Source: Petrolisthes cinctipes
Lineage: Eukaryota; Arthropoda; Malacostraca; Decapoda; Porcellanidae
Direction of reading: 5' to 3'
Assembly: GCA_033782935.1 (NCBI GenBank)
Contig: JAWQEG010000506.1
Location: forward strand, 2,496,501-2,560,500
Length of the DNA stretch: 64,000 nt
Position numbers and translations under genes: made by a program. The notes under the pieces were generated by a model. The model saw only the letters and a program-made list of their open reading frames with translations. It was not told the DNA's origin and ran no database searches. Positions within the stretch are counted from its first letter, which is position 1; every line of letters starts with the position of its first letter. Shown piece after piece: positions 11,841 through 23,781 of this stretch.

Positions 11841-12509
11841 TCCATAGCCTTTCTGACCTGGAAGCCAAAGGGCCATGGTGTGAGAGGATGTGAAAGGAAG
11901 TACTGAGACATGATATCAAATGACACTGCCAAGAGACAGGAAATCGATATAATCGATGCCAACAATAAACCATCAATGACTAGCGACGGTCGTCTTGATT
12001 CAAGAGGTGGCTAATCAGCATCCACCAGGAGACTGGGGATTGGAGATGACCTGAAGGCTCCAGTTGCCAGACGTACCCCAGCATGATGAACAGGGTCTAA
12101 GACTCTGAGACAGGCATCCATGGCAGAGGAGTACACTTCACATCTATAGTAGAGTTTTGACCTAATAAGAGCATAGTACAGGTGGAAGAGAGTGGCCCGA
12201 TCAGCCCTCCAGGTTGTATGGCCCAGGACCCTCAACAGGTTAAGAGCCTGGGGACAAGAGACCTTAAGTAAATGTAAATTGGTAACCCAAGTCAGACGTT
12301 TGTCAAAAAGAAGACCATACATGAATAAGTCAGGATCGGGATGGATGCCTCAGATGCGGCAGAAGTGCATAGCAACTGTCTTAGCAGGAGAACAGCGAAA
12401 CCCATGAGAAACAGCCCAATGCGACACCCCGTCGAGGGCAAGCTGCATGCAATGCTCCGTCACTGACAAAAGGGAAGCATCAAACCAGACCGCCAGGTCG
12501 TCAACGTAC
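11841..12509 (-). mobile_element. LINE-B host copy, middle piece (RT palm to pre-RNase H)
   Basis: The minus strand encodes YVDDLAVWFDAS, then the RT thumb/connection (GLLFDKRLTWVTNLH, LNLLRVLGHTTW, RSKLYYRCEVYSSA, LDPVHHAGVRLATGAFRSSPIPSLLVDAD). It ends at MEEMGID, the site of the nested LINE. Several stops and small shifts occur, for example between 11,976 and 12,011. The left end continues into 4,380-5,477 and the right end into 19,504-22,480. Confidence 0.85.
12506..12509 (+). repeat. Target duplication GTAC, left
   Basis: GTAC before the left end matches GTAC at 19,504-19,507. The uninterrupted LINE-B sequence (plus copy, 9901-9907) has a single GTAC here. Because GTAC is palindromic, a 2-bp TA duplication fits equally well. 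Confidence 0.75.
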
Positions 12510-12893
12510 AGCTCCGGACAGATCAAGGGTCCACACCCCATCTATCAGCGACTTGGTTTGGGCCTCGTCTGATCTGGTAACAGTTGCAGGTGGAGGGAGT
12601 GGGGATGTTAGTGGGAGAGGAGGAGAGAAATGTGGGCGGAGCTATATAGGAGGGTAACGAATGATCAGGTAGAAAAGACTCGTGTCAGGAGGAATGAATG
12701 AAACATACAATGTGAACGGTATCGAATCACCAATAGTTTAAAGCAGGGTTCTTCAAACTTTTTCAGTCGTGATTCAGTGTTTACTATAACATCATTCTCG
12801 CGACCCATAGCCTACAGAAAGATCTTTTACAAATGACCAGACTTATCAACCTAAGAAAATACAAGGCCAGAAACTGAAACGCAATAATTATGA

Positions 12894-12897
12894 TTAA
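12894..12897 (+). repeat. TTAA target site, left side of piggyBac
   Basis: TTAA precedes the CCCC of the piggyBac left end and matches TTAA at 16,370-16,373. The right arm of the palindrome (near 19,100-19,130) shows the same site with a single TTAA and no insertion. Confidence 0.9.
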
Positions 12898-13529
12898 CCC
12901 CTCCGGGACGGGGCAAGAATGGAATTACGCGCTGTGGGTACGGGCCCAATACTAACTTTTACCCTGCCTGTCCGGGTATTTCCCGGAAAATCACTCTACT
13001 TCTCTTACTCCCTACGTCTAAACTACAATACTGAACAACTTAAATTTGATTGTGTACTCACCATCAACTCCTCCTCTTTCCATTAAAACCAACCCCAGCT
13101 CTCTAGGAGACTCCATTGCCGAGAAATCAAGTGAGGAATGGAGGTCACTTTTCCCGTGAGAGCGAGGCTGCGTTCGCTTTGTGAGCATGGCTCTGACAAG
13201 GACTGGCGGGGGTGAAGGAAAGATGGCCGCCGGCAGAATGACGCAACACTTGCCTCCCCCGGGCGACACGTCGTACGGCTCGTGTGCATCCTACCATTAC
13301 AGCCCCTGTATTATTTGTGTGGTTAGCTGACCATTCCAGAGTGGTTTTATGCCCTGGAGAGAAGCGTGGGAGTTATGTACAGTATTTACGCGAAACATTT
13401 TCAGTGTCATTCGCACCATTTGTTCATGTTCAACGTAAATATAAATGTGTCACTATCACTGTTATCCTTATTTTCTATATATTTTTGTATTTTGTTGTTT
13501 TAAATTTTTTATTATCATTTTTTCTATGC

Positions 13530-13770
13530 GTAAATGTGTCACTCTCACTTTTCTTATAGCCTAATATGTACAAATGTGTCACTATCACGTCACTACAGCC
13601 TAAAATATATGTACAAATGTGTCACTCTCACTTTTCTTATAGCCTAATAAGTACAAATGTGTCACTATCACGTCACTACAGCCGAAAATATATGTACAAA
13701 TGTGTCACTCTCACTTTTCTTATAGCCTAAATAGTGTCACTGTCACCAAGTGTCACTGTCACTTTATTCG
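13530..13770 (+). repeat. 83-bp tandem repeat inside piggyBac
   Basis: The units begin at 13,539, 13,622 and 13,705, exactly 83 bases apart. Each contains TCACTCTCACTTTTCTTATA, GCCTAA and a second TGTCACTATCACGTCACTAC block. The last unit is partial and trails into short TGTCACTGTCAC copies. The repeat lies downstream of the transposase on its strand. TCACGTCA resembles a CRE-type site, but no function can be claimed. Confidence 0.85.
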
Positions 13771-13793
13771 CATACTCCCATCACTTCCTGCTT

Positions 13794-16151
13794 CTATATA
13801 TATTCCAATATATGGTAGTCTGAGAAGCAGTTTCCAGGGCATAACGGCACACAACATTCCTTGCACCAGAAGCGAGTTTCCTTGGACTTCTGGGGGTGAC
13901 GTGTTGTGTGCCTGCAAACATAGCAGCAACGAGAGCCTGGACGTCCTGACGGCAACAGTGGCAGATTAGTAAGGTAGTGGCGAGCCATATAGCCACTCTG
14001 CTGCAACCTGTCAGGCCGTTGTGCCGCTGCCTGTCTGCCTTGCTGTGGTTGCACAGTGCTGAACCTCTCCAGGAGCTGAGATATCAACTCTAGCTCGAAT
14101 TCCCGGAGTGCCAACTTGGAGTCAGGGTGATGCTGGAGGTAGAGTATATAACAGTTCAGCACTGTGACATCAAGAAGGTGGAAGAAAGCCTTCTTGTACC
14201 ACTTACAAGTTTTTCTCAGACAATCGATGGAACTCACCATCATGTCTGACTTATCGACGAGTCTCATATTGATGTTATAATCGAGCACAGCATCAGGCTT
14301 GTAGATGGTATCACCTGTGCCGCGCTCAGTCTTCCCAGAATCCTGCATCACGCCCCTGTTCACGGTGGTGAGCATATTGACGGGGCGTTTATCGTGCCAT
14401 TTGATGGCCAGCATGTTCCCACATTTCTTCTTGATGCAGTCGCCCCTCCGGGTGAGAGGGAATGCTGGCCACCCCTTCCTGTTGACACGAATAGTTCCGC
14501 AGGATCCTGTTTGGTGCTGCAGGAGAAACTGGCTAAGTGCTGGAGAGGTGTAATAGTTATCAGTGTACAGGATGTGGTTGTTGTCAAGGTAATCCCCCAT
14601 GAGTGCCTTGACAACACTCCCGCTGAAGCCAAGAGGGTCGTCGGCCGGGACATCCACATCCGTACCTGAATAGAGTATAAAATCCAACACATAGCCAGTC
14701 TTACAGTCGCAGATGACATAGAATTTTATGCCAAATCTATGCCTCTTTGACGGGATGTACTGGATGAAGGACAGTCTTCCCCTGAACAGCACCAGAGACT
14801 CGTCGATAACCACTTTCTGGAATGGTCGAAAAAATGCTCGTATTTTCTCCTGGAGGATAGACATTACTGGCCTAATTTTCCACAGCCTGTCGTTCGGGTG
14901 TGGACCCATGTTGGGGGCGAAGTGCAGGTAGGACAAAATGTCCCTATATCTGTCCCTGGACATGTATTTCCCGAACGCAGGTGTGGATATCAGGGCGTGT
15001 GTGCTCCAGAAGTCCTTGAGGCGATGTTTCTTGACATGAGGCATCATCATGGTCAAAGCTAACCACACATACAACTCAGCAATATCGACGTCAGCCCATT
15101 GCAACATCTTACTATGTTCCCTGCCTGGTCTATTGCTGAGTTGCACAGAGAGTTGTTTGAAGGTGTTTATCTCCTGCATCATGTAAGTCATCAATATTAT
15201 ATAAAAAAAGGCAGTGAAATAATCTAATATTGATGACCTCTGACGACAGGGAAATGCGGCCTGTATACCTGAATGACTGTCGTCAAAGGCAGGTATATCA
15301 GGCGCAAATTCATCGCAATCCGTCCACACATAGGGATCAGCGGGTCTATGACGAGGTGCGCCGCGTTTCTGTCGTTGTTGGCGTTGTTGTTGTGGTGGTG
15401 GTGGTGCAGCGGTACCAGGGGCAGGCGAGAGTGAGTCGTCAGGCACGAGAGGAGAGGGAGAGTGTGGTGGTGGGGGAGGTGGCGTCAGGTCACGGGGGGC
15501 CGGGCTATCAGGGTCAACAGTAGGGGAGAGATAAGCTGCCTTTGTCCTCTTCCCCCTTCCTTTACCCTTCCCTCTTACTCCTACTCTCCTCCCTCTTACC
15601 ACCACTGGTTGCGACGCATCCTCGTCCGACGAGGAAGAGGAAGACGAAAAATCTAACCTCCTCCTCGGCCTCTTGCCCATGGGAGTGGAGACGTAGCGAG
15701 GTTTGGAGGTTGAAGCAGGAGTAGACCTCTTCCTGCCTCCCACGCCAGATGTTGTAGGAATGGGAGACAAGAGAGTGTCTCCCAAACTACCTCCCACCCC
15801 ACTGGTGGACGGAATTGCAACAGGGGCTGTAACCTCTCACACATCATGCAAGGCTGAAGTTGAGGGAAGAGCTGTGATGGAAGTCACCGCTACACAGGCA
15901 TCTTCCTCAGTTGATTCGTCAGCTTGCCATTCAGTATCAGAGTAGCTGTCCAGGTCGTCACTCCCATATGAAAGGTCTGCCAAATTCTCCAATTCCCGCC
16001 CTATTGCAGAATCTGACAACCTTGCAGGTGCATGACGCAATCTAGCTGGTTGCACCCGCGGAGTGGAGGTTACAGGAGCGGGTGCGCCTGGCAGCGCGGT
16101 AGGATGCACCAAATCGAACGAGCCCGTATTTTCTTCACTACGCCCAGCCAT
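13794..16151 (-). pseudogene. piggyBac transposase, one in-frame UGA
   Basis: This DDE-type transposase would cut and rejoin at TTAA. The ATG at 16,151 opens an acidic N-terminus (SYGSDDLDSYSDTEWQADE). A TGA at 15,837-15,839 interrupts the frame. The rest is open for 667 codons from 15,797. A Pro/Ser-rich and basic linker comes next, then the DDE_Tnp_1_7 core with aspartates in VVIDESLVLFRGR, LYTDNYYTSPAL and LVDKSDMM. A C-terminal cysteine-rich ribbon follows (CCYVCRHTTRH, CKECCVPLCPGNC). The total of about 785 codons is somewhat long for the family because of the linker. A shorter product starting after the UGA would keep all catalytic residues. Confidence 0.93.
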
Positions 16152-16254
16152 TGTCACGGTCAAGCACACACTGATTGAATGTGGGGATGAAAAGGTCTGG
16201 TGGTAAAGTATAGCCAGATCAAAAAAAATCCCGACAAATTTGGCGTTTTTCCCC

Positions 16255-16369
16255 ATAAATTACCAAAAGCGGGATTTCCTGCTGCCCGGACTCTGTCGAC
16301 AGAGCGGGATTTCCCGCTGCCCGGCCTCTGTCGACCGAGCGGGAAATCCCGCTGCCCGGACTCTGGGGG
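16255..16369. promoter_or_regulatory. piggyBac right-end subterminal palindromes
   Basis: Three GC-rich units follow one another, each with AGCGGGATTTCCCGCT-like symmetry (the first reads TCCTGC) and a GCCCGGACTCTGTCGAC spacer; the period is about 46 bases. The left end has a related TCCGGGTATTTCCCGGA near 12,970. Such repeats are likely transposase-binding sites. They also lie upstream of the transposase start. Confidence 0.6.
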
Positions 16370-16373
16370 TTAA
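16370..16373 (+). repeat. TTAA target site, right side of piggyBac
   Basis: TTAA follows GACTCTGGGGG, the right end. The palindrome arm then resumes with AAGACATTCTCACCAG, matching the other arm. Confidence 0.9.
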
Positions 16374-17566
16374 AAGACATTCTCACCAGAATTATAAACA
16401 GAATTAGAAGCACTGCCTCACCTACCCCTCCTTCTCTCTCTCTTATTCTCTCTCAAGAAGGCTAATATTTGTGCAATGATTTTATTTTATTGATAATTAA
16501 ATATATGAATATTCTATTATAAAAATATGTTAGGTGGATTCATGTATGAACTTCATATTTATTTTATTGTCACGAACATTATTATTCTATTTTATTCATG
16601 TATTTATTTTTGTGAGCCTGCGACCCAGTTTAGAAGAATTCGGGACCCGTAGTTTGAAGAACCCGGTTTTAAAGAAGTGCATACTGCATTAACGTAGGTG
16701 GATATATGAGAGAAGAAATGTGATGAATTGAACCGAGGGTGAGGGGGAAGAGGGTAATAAAAATGAAGGTTGTTAGTTTAAAAGTAATAACAAACAAATA
16801 TAATTAGAATATCTGTTACATTATATCCTTTAAATAAAGGCACTGTCTTTTGTTCACCATCGTAGTGGGATAGACTACTGAATATATATTATCCTTTGGA
16901 TATTAGACAGCTATCCCTGTATTCCTTCTATTCCTCGTGCTTGCTCCGTTAGGGGGTATTGCCTGTAATGATGTGGGCAATACTTCAAGGGTGTTGGCGC
17001 CCCTTCGGCCCCAGCCACTAGCTTACATTTCTTCAACTGTCCCTCCTTTCTTCCTATTTCCTTCTTGCTTGCTGTCACACCTCTCTATCACCTTTTCCTG
17101 GTGTTATTTGACCTCGTTGTTGCGCCACCTAATATCGATCAAATCCCTCGTGCTTGTAGTCCACCCTATTTATCACCTTCTCGCAAGCTCAGCTGTGTTT
17201 TCTTCTTTTTTTAGGCAGGAGACGGTTTCATTTTCTAACTTTTTTAATAATCATATTTGTCAACAAATTCATTAAGCTATTTACCAGGATTTTTTCTTCT
17301 AAACATGCATTTCCTTAAAAATAATGTATGTTAAACTTGAATAGTCGCCGCTATATGGCGTTTTCAATAAACTTGGTCTAATTTTATGCATAGGCTATAT
17401 ATATTACAGTATCTCTCAAGTAACTGGTAACCTTACATCCCCTCCCTACTATCTTATCCCTCTCTCGCTTGCCCTTCCCTCCTTTCTTACCGTTTATCTT
17501 TTGTTTCTCATATTTTTAACCTTCTCATTCGCTCTTAAAATGTTTTAATGACATAGGCCTTTCTCC

Positions 17567-17922
<356 letters not shown>

Positions 17923-19503
17923 AAGGGAGAAAGGCCTATGTCATTAAAACTTTTTGAGAACGAATGAGAAGGTTAAAAATATGAGAAAGAAAAGATAAAC
18001 GGTAAGAAAGGAGGGAAGGGCAAGCGAGAGAGGGATAAGACAGTATGGAGGATGTGTAAGGTTACCAGTTACTTGAGAGATACTGTAATATATATAGCCT
18101 ATGCATAAAATTAGACCAAGTTTATTGAAAACGTCATATAGTGGCGCCTATTTAAGTTTAACATACATTATTTTTAAGGAAATGCATATTTAGAAGAAAA
18201 AATCCTGGTAAATAGCTTAATGAATTTGTTGACAAATATGATTATTAAAAAAGTTAGAAAATTAAACCATATTCTGCCGAAAAAAAAAAAAAAAACACAG
18301 CTGGGCTTGGGAGAAGGTGATAAATAGGGTGGACTACAAGCACAAGGGATTTGATCGATATTAGGTGGCGCAACAGCGAGGTCAAATAGCACCAGGAAAA
18401 GGTGATAGAGAGGTGTGACAGCATGCAAGAAGGAAATAGGAAGAAAGGAGGGACAGTTGAAGAAATGTAAACTAGTGGCTGGGGCCGAAGGGGCGCCAAC
18501 ACCCTTGAAGTATTGCCCACATCATTACAGGCAATACCCCCCTACGGGGCAAGCACGAGGGATAAAAGGAATACAGGGATAGCTGTCTATTATCCAAAGG
18601 ATAATATATATTCAGTAGTCTATCCCACTACGAAGGTGAACAAAAGACAGTGCCTTTATTTAAAGGATATAATGTAACAGATATTCTAATTATATTTGTT
18701 TGTTATTACTTTTAAACTAACAACCTTCATTTTTCTTACCCTCTTCCCCCTCACTCTTGGCTCAATTCATCACATTTCTTCTCTCCTATATCCACCTAAG
18801 TTAATGCAGTATGCACTTCTTTAAACCCGGGTTCTTCAAACTACGGGTCCCGAATTCTTCTAAACTGGGTCGCAGGCTCACAAAAATAAATACATGAATA
18901 AATTAGAATAATAATGTTCGTGACAATGAAATAAATATGAAGTTCATACATGAATCCACCTAACATATTTTTATAATCGAATATTCATATATTTAATTAT
19001 CAATAAAATAAAATCATTGTACAAATATTAGCCTTCTTGAGAGAAAATAAGAGAGAGAGAAGGAGGGTAGGTGAGGCAGTGCTTTTAATTCTGTTTATAA
19101 TTCTGGTTAGAATGCCTTTTAATCATAATTATTGTGTTTCAGTTTCTGGCCTTGTATTTTCTTAGGTTGATAATTCTGGTCATTTGTAAAAGATCTTTCT
19201 GTAGGCTATGGGTCGCGAGAATGATGTCATAGTAAAAACTGGATCACGACTGAAAAAGTTTGAAGAACCCTGCTTTAAACTATTGGTGATTCGATACCGT
19301 TCACAGTGTATGTTTCATTCATTCCTCCTGACACAAGTCTTCTCTACCTGATCATTCGTTACCCTCCTATATAGCTCCGCCCACATTTCTCTCCTCTCCC
19401 ACTAACATCCCCCCTCCCTCCACCGGCAACTGTTGCCAGATCCGACGAGGCCCAAACCAAGTCGCTGATGGATGGGGTGTGGACCCTTGATCTGTCCGGA
19501 GCT
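17923..19503 (-). repeat. Right inverted repeat arm (intact, shows empty TTAA site)
   Basis: This is the reverse complement of the left arm. It reads AATGCCTTTTAATCATAATTA at the place where the left arm has the piggyBac, giving the empty pre-insertion sequence. No coding capacity. Confidence 0.87.
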
Positions 19504-20711
19504 GTACATCGAGTTGGCTATACAGTACGGAAGGGATGAGGCAATGGCATTAATTGCTACTGCAAACAACGTGACACTTAGGACGTTTTCCTGGGGCACG
19601 CCGTCCTCCTCTGCAACGGATGCTGAGAGGGCTGTGCCAACCCTCACACTAAAACTGCGACCACTGAGAAACTCCTTAAGAAAGTGTGGATGGTGACCCC
19701 GCAGGCCATATACGTGTGGTTCTTGCAGGATGCCATATTGCCATGTAGTGTCATAGGCTTTTTCTAAAACAAAGAATACACAGACCAGCTGTTGATGTCG
19801 TGCAAAAGCCTCACATGCAGCAGCTTCCAACCTGACCAGAGCGTCTGAAGTGGTACAGTGTTTACGAAAGCCAGACTGGGACGGAAACAGAAAACCACCC
19901 CGTTCCAGGAAGTATACCTGTCTGACATTCACCACCTTCTCAAATAGTTTACAGAGACAGGAGGTCAAGGCAATAGGTTGGTAATTTAGAGCAACACTAG
20001 ACTCCTTGCCCGGCTTGGGGATTGGAAGGATGGTAGCAACCCTCCACTCAGAAGGGAAGACAAGCTCCAGCCAAATCCTGTTATATAAAGCTAGAAGAAA
20101 TGAGATCGCCTCCTCACCCAAGTGTCACAACATTGCATATGGGATGTTGTCTGGCCCAGGAGAAGTGTCACCGCAAAGAGAGAGAGAGAGCAGAGTGCAA
20201 GTCTTTCATGGTGAATATATGGTTATAACTTTCATTCTCGTTTCCAGAGAAATCCAGGACAGTGCGCTCCTGGGCTCCCATTTCATGACTTACAGCCAGA
20301 GGTCAAGAGTCACATCTGGAGACTCTAGCAAAAGTCTCTGCCATGGTGTTGGCAACTGGTAAACCATCCATGATCTTAATTTCATTGACCTTCAGAACAA
20401 GTGGAGGTCTAGGAGAAAACTTCACTGCCATCTTACAGTCTCTCCTCAACACTTGGGTGAGTGGGGTTTAGTATTAATCGAAGACATATAGATGCACGTC
20501 GTGCCTCTTTTAAAATTCGTATAGACCGAGCCCTTGCCTGTCGGAAGTCCTCTAAAAGAGTTGGGTCCCCACGATTGCCACGAAGGCAAGAGAAAGCAGC
20601 GTGTTTCTCCCGCACAACAGTAGTGCAGACTTGTGACCACCAAGGGACAGGACGTTTGGGAAAGTGGCAAGAAGTTTTAGGGATAGAGTTGAGAGCAGCA
20701 GAGTGGAGCAT
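19504..20711 (-). pseudogene. LINE-B host RT fragment
   Basis: The RT includes YQPIALTSCLCKLFEKVVNVR, FVLEKAYDTTW (motif A, with V in place of the catalytic-region D) and EDGVPQENVLSVTLF (motif B altered, GS to EN). It stops at MY of MYVDD. The upstream linker KRPVPWWSQVCTTVVREKHAAF is at 20,640-20,711. Several shifts separate the blocks, including around 20,121-20,433. Confidence 0.8.
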
Positions 20712-20783
20712 ATCAGTGAAGTATGTTACAGCCTCTTCATAACTACCAAAATCTACTACAGAAGAGACAGGAAAAGTTAGTTC

Positions 20784-21510
20784 TCAAAAAAACTGCCAGT
20801 CAGCCTTCTCTAATCTCCACCTAGGAAGACGAGACAGCGGTTCGTACCTGTTACTTTCCAGGAGTATAAGGAAGTGGTCACTACTACATAAATCGGGCAA
20901 TACACTCCAAGTAAAATCCAACAGAGACCTGGTTGAGCAGAGAGAAATGTCAATGGCTGTAAAAGTCCCAACAGGGCTATTAAAATGTGTCACATCTCCC
21001 GTATTTAAAACACCTGATCCCTCTTCCTCAATAAAAGAAGCCAATAAAATACCACTGGGATTGACCAAACCCAATAAAATAAAGGGAGAGGGAAGGTCCC
21101 ATACAAGATGGATGAGATCACCCCTCTCAACTGTAACACTGGGAGGAAGGTATAGACAGCACACAGTGTAGGGGCGGCCCATGAAAGTCTTTACTGCAAC
21201 AGCCTGGAGCGGAGTGTCAAGCTCCAGGCTCGTGTATGAAACATCGCGTCGAACTAGGATGGCAGAGCCACCATGGTGACCCTGCCCTTCAAATTAATTG
21301 AAATAAAATGCAGAGTATACTGGAGGACTGTCAGGAATGTAGTCCCCAAGCATTGTCTCTTGGAGAGAAACACTTGCATGAGAGAAGCTAGAGAGAATGC
21401 GCAGTTCCTCCCAAGAGGCACACAAGCCACGGCAATTCCACTGAAGGACCTTGAACAGTGTTACTTTTGTACGGATTTTTGGGATGCCTCACGAAGGGTC
21501 TTCCCATTAC
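20784..21510 (-). pseudogene. LINE-B host endonuclease fragment
   Basis: The EN domain is recognisable from RPYTVCCLYLPPSVTVERGDL and FNSPVGTFTAIDISLCS to SSDHFLILLE. Compared with the plus copy, the block holding GDFNGRHPLWGDGS is missing: ILLG joins directly to LVNPSG. Loss of this metal-binding block would abolish nicking. Confidence 0.78.
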
Positions 21511-21654
21511 CACCTTGACCAGAGGGTTTTCTCAAACGACAAGTTTTGTCTAATCCTGGGCCACTATTAGAAGAGCGAACCCGAGGAGTAGTACTTGGGG
21601 CATTAATTGGGACCCGTAGACGAGTCCCTGGAGCATCTGATATGTTAGAAGAAT

Positions 21655-22450
21655 TTATAGAAGAGCAGGGATATTCTTTGAAACAACCACATTGGTATTG
21701 TCCTGTACAGTAGTGGTATCACTGACACAGGCAGATACATCAACATCCATAATACAGGTGGAAGAATCACTCCACTGGTCAAGAGGAAGAGAAACTGTAT
21801 CTTTTGAAGTCACAATATCCGAGGCATCCACATTCACTTCACGCCCTTCCGATGTTCCCAAAGGAAGCTTGCGAGGGGCAATATCTGTTGAATCAAGAGA
21901 TTCATCAGAGCCACGAGAACGCTTCTGGTGAAATTGAGAGGAAAATGTGGATGAGTCTACAGAGACGGTTGCTTTGCAAGGAGGAACGTCCATAAAGTGA
22001 AGTGTCTCAGAGGAACCACGAAGATGTCTCTGTTGCAATTTAGTTGACTTGGGTTTCCTTTTTGGAGAGCGTATGGCAGCGTGAACCTCTACCACATGGA
22101 CACCTCTAGTTAAAATCTGAGAATTGTCATCAACTGAAGGGTCACCAGAATGAATGTCTGATTCAGTTTCCAAGACAGAGAAACTATTATGTAGTGAAAC
22201 CGTAGAAACGTTCTCACTAGAGTAAGAAGCAGCTGCTTCTTGATAGAGTTGAGAGGGTGCTGCAACTGATTTAGATGTTGTTGACTTGAAATGATAAGGG
22301 TGAAGGGAAGAGGCGTTTGTCCTAACACCACCATCCTTCTGTCGCCTGAAGTTGAGTTGCCGTCTGGCACTACCAATGACGATGAATTGGGTATTAGCCA
22401 AGTGGAGGATATCCTGCTCGAGGAGGTACAGTCGCTTGCACCAATCGGTA
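21655..22450 (-). pseudogene. LINE-B host ORF1 C-terminal fragment
   Basis: A Ser/Thr-rich C-terminal part of ORF1 runs from about LLEQDILHLANTQFIVIGSARRQ to the end near 21,655. It aligns by eye with 6,985-7,720 of the plus copy (SPKRKPKSTKLQQRHLRGSSE, RSRGSDESLDSTDIAPRKLP). It contains a 10-residue block near HPYHFKSTTS that the plus copy lacks. The region upstream with knuckles is absent. Confidence 0.75.
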
Positions 22451-22480
22451 TCCCCTCTCTTTTCTGAAGCCCATGGTCAG

Positions 22481-23190
22481 AGAAGAGCAGGGAATCGAAC
22501 ACATTATTGCAGATTACCTCCTTCTGGTGTGTTATGGACGGTATGAATGTTTAATCATACATATCAACATCAATAGTCAGTGATATCACGCCTAACTGGC
22601 AACTATCCCACCCAGCCCCATTATGAATCTTGAAATGTATGTATGTGCGTGTGCATGTGGAGCGGCGTGTGTCAAAGGGCTAGTGGGGGTTGAGTGTCGT
22701 GTGGAGACGAGGTTGGTGGAGGTAGTGGAATTTATGTGGAATGATGGTGAGGAAATGTGGTCAGTTATGTGGAAGATAGTGGCGAAGGATGTATGGTGCA
22801 GGGTGAGTAGCGCATGGGTGGAGGAAAAGAAATACGTGGTGTGCGTTTGCTTGTGGAGTAGCATGTAGCTAGAGATTCGTTATGGGGAGTGTGATGTGGA
22901 GACGAGGTTGAGTGAGCGTGTTATGTATGGGTGGAGGAAAAGATGGCGTGGTGTGGAGGGTGAGTATGAGGTGTAGCACAAGTGGAAGAAAAGAAAATGT
23001 GTCATGCGTGTGTGTGGAGTGAGAGGCGGCGGCTAGACGGAAAAGTAACGCAAGTATACTGCAAACCCCTCCCTTTGCCTAACATGGCTAACGTATTGAG
23101 AGAGTGAGAGGGCTAGAACACTGGGGGCGACACACAGAACATAAAAAATGGCACACGTATACAGTTCAGTCCTAACAGTCCTTCACCAGG
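22481..23190. repeat. GT-rich satellite-like DNA and unassigned flank
   Basis: From about 22,620 to 23,040 the plus strand is GT-rich, with repeated GTGTGGAGACGAGGTTG (near 22,705 and 22,890) and GGGTGGAGGAAAAG blocks. This resembles 3,776-4,380. The rest, 23,040-23,190, shows nothing I can name. Reading frames here are low-complexity. Confidence 0.5.
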
Positions 23191-23194
23191 GATA

Positions 23195-23781
23195 CTGAGA
23201 CAGTAAGGAATCCTTATGCATCTACCCGGGTGAACAGACTCTAGAATACACGGTACAGTTTATTTGGTAATATACAAAGGTGCAGTACATATAGTATGGG
23301 GGAAGGCCAGCCTGCCGATGTTGCGTCGAGGAGAGTCGGTAGTTACAGTGTCGCTTGTGTAGTAGTGTAGGGCAGGGGAACAGCGTGTGGACGTAGTGCG
23401 GACACGTGGACTTCAGGTGTGTGACGCTGGCAGGTACAGTTGGTCCTTCCTTAGTAGCTCACTGGAATCTCTCGCTCACAAGCGCCAGCCCGCTCTTTTA
23501 TATCCTTTCTCTGGGTTCCCGTATGTAGCATCAATCACGTGATCACACCATCTCCTGACCTGCTGGACCCACCTTAATTCATACCTGGAGGAAGCGGAAG
23601 GCTGGCGGCTAGGGTTCCCAAGGGTATGCAAAGCTGGACCAGGGGACGGGATTTAGGATTAATCAAACCGCCAGACTGTGGCTTGTCTGGGACGGGGACA
23701 TCACAAAGAAACTGGGAGTGGCGCACCAGCACATAGAATATATATATAGAAACACAGAGTGGTGCGTATGCTACTACTACA
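23195..23781 (-). repeat. LTR of a Gypsy-3-like family (apparently solo)
   Basis: On the minus strand the unit starts TGTAGTAGTAGCATACG and ends near CTGTCTCAGTATC. It has a TATA-like ATATAAAAGAG (near 23,500) followed by an AATAAACTGTACC poly(A) region. It shares blocks with the LTR at 53,833-54,236 (CCTGACCTGCTG, CATACCTGGAG, GGGGACGGGATT). No PPT or pol sequence is seen next to it, so it seems to be a solo LTR. The left boundary is uncertain by about 20 bases. Confidence 0.6.

Larger units (their letters stand above)
12898..16369 (-). mobile_element. piggyBac transposon, 3.47 kb
   Basis: A cut-and-paste element flanked by TTAA on both sides, with ends CCCCTCCGGGAC and CCCCCAGAGTCCGG. It carries one minus-strand transposase. 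Both subterminal regions contain GGGAAAT-centred palindromes, denser at the right end (16,260-16,369). An 83-bp tandem repeat lies between the left end and the gene. The coding region is nearly intact, with a single in-frame stop. Confidence 0.93.
19504..22480 (-). mobile_element. LINE-B host copy, 5' piece (ORF1 end to RT palm)
   Basis: From right to left, the minus strand carries the ORF1 C-terminus, endonuclease, linker and RT up to NSMY, where the palindromic element broke in. The 5' end near 22,450-22,480 falls inside ORF1, so this copy was already 5'-truncated. The total length with the other pieces is about 4.7 kb. Its left edge has GTAC (19,504-19,507), the right target duplication. 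Confidence 0.85.

Noticed and set aside
13530..13770. CRISPR-like array
   Set aside because: 83-bp direct tandem repeats without unique spacers inside a eukaryotic transposon.
22592..22868. Cys/Val-rich plus frame and His/Thr-rich minus frame
   Set aside because: Both derive from the GT-rich repeat.
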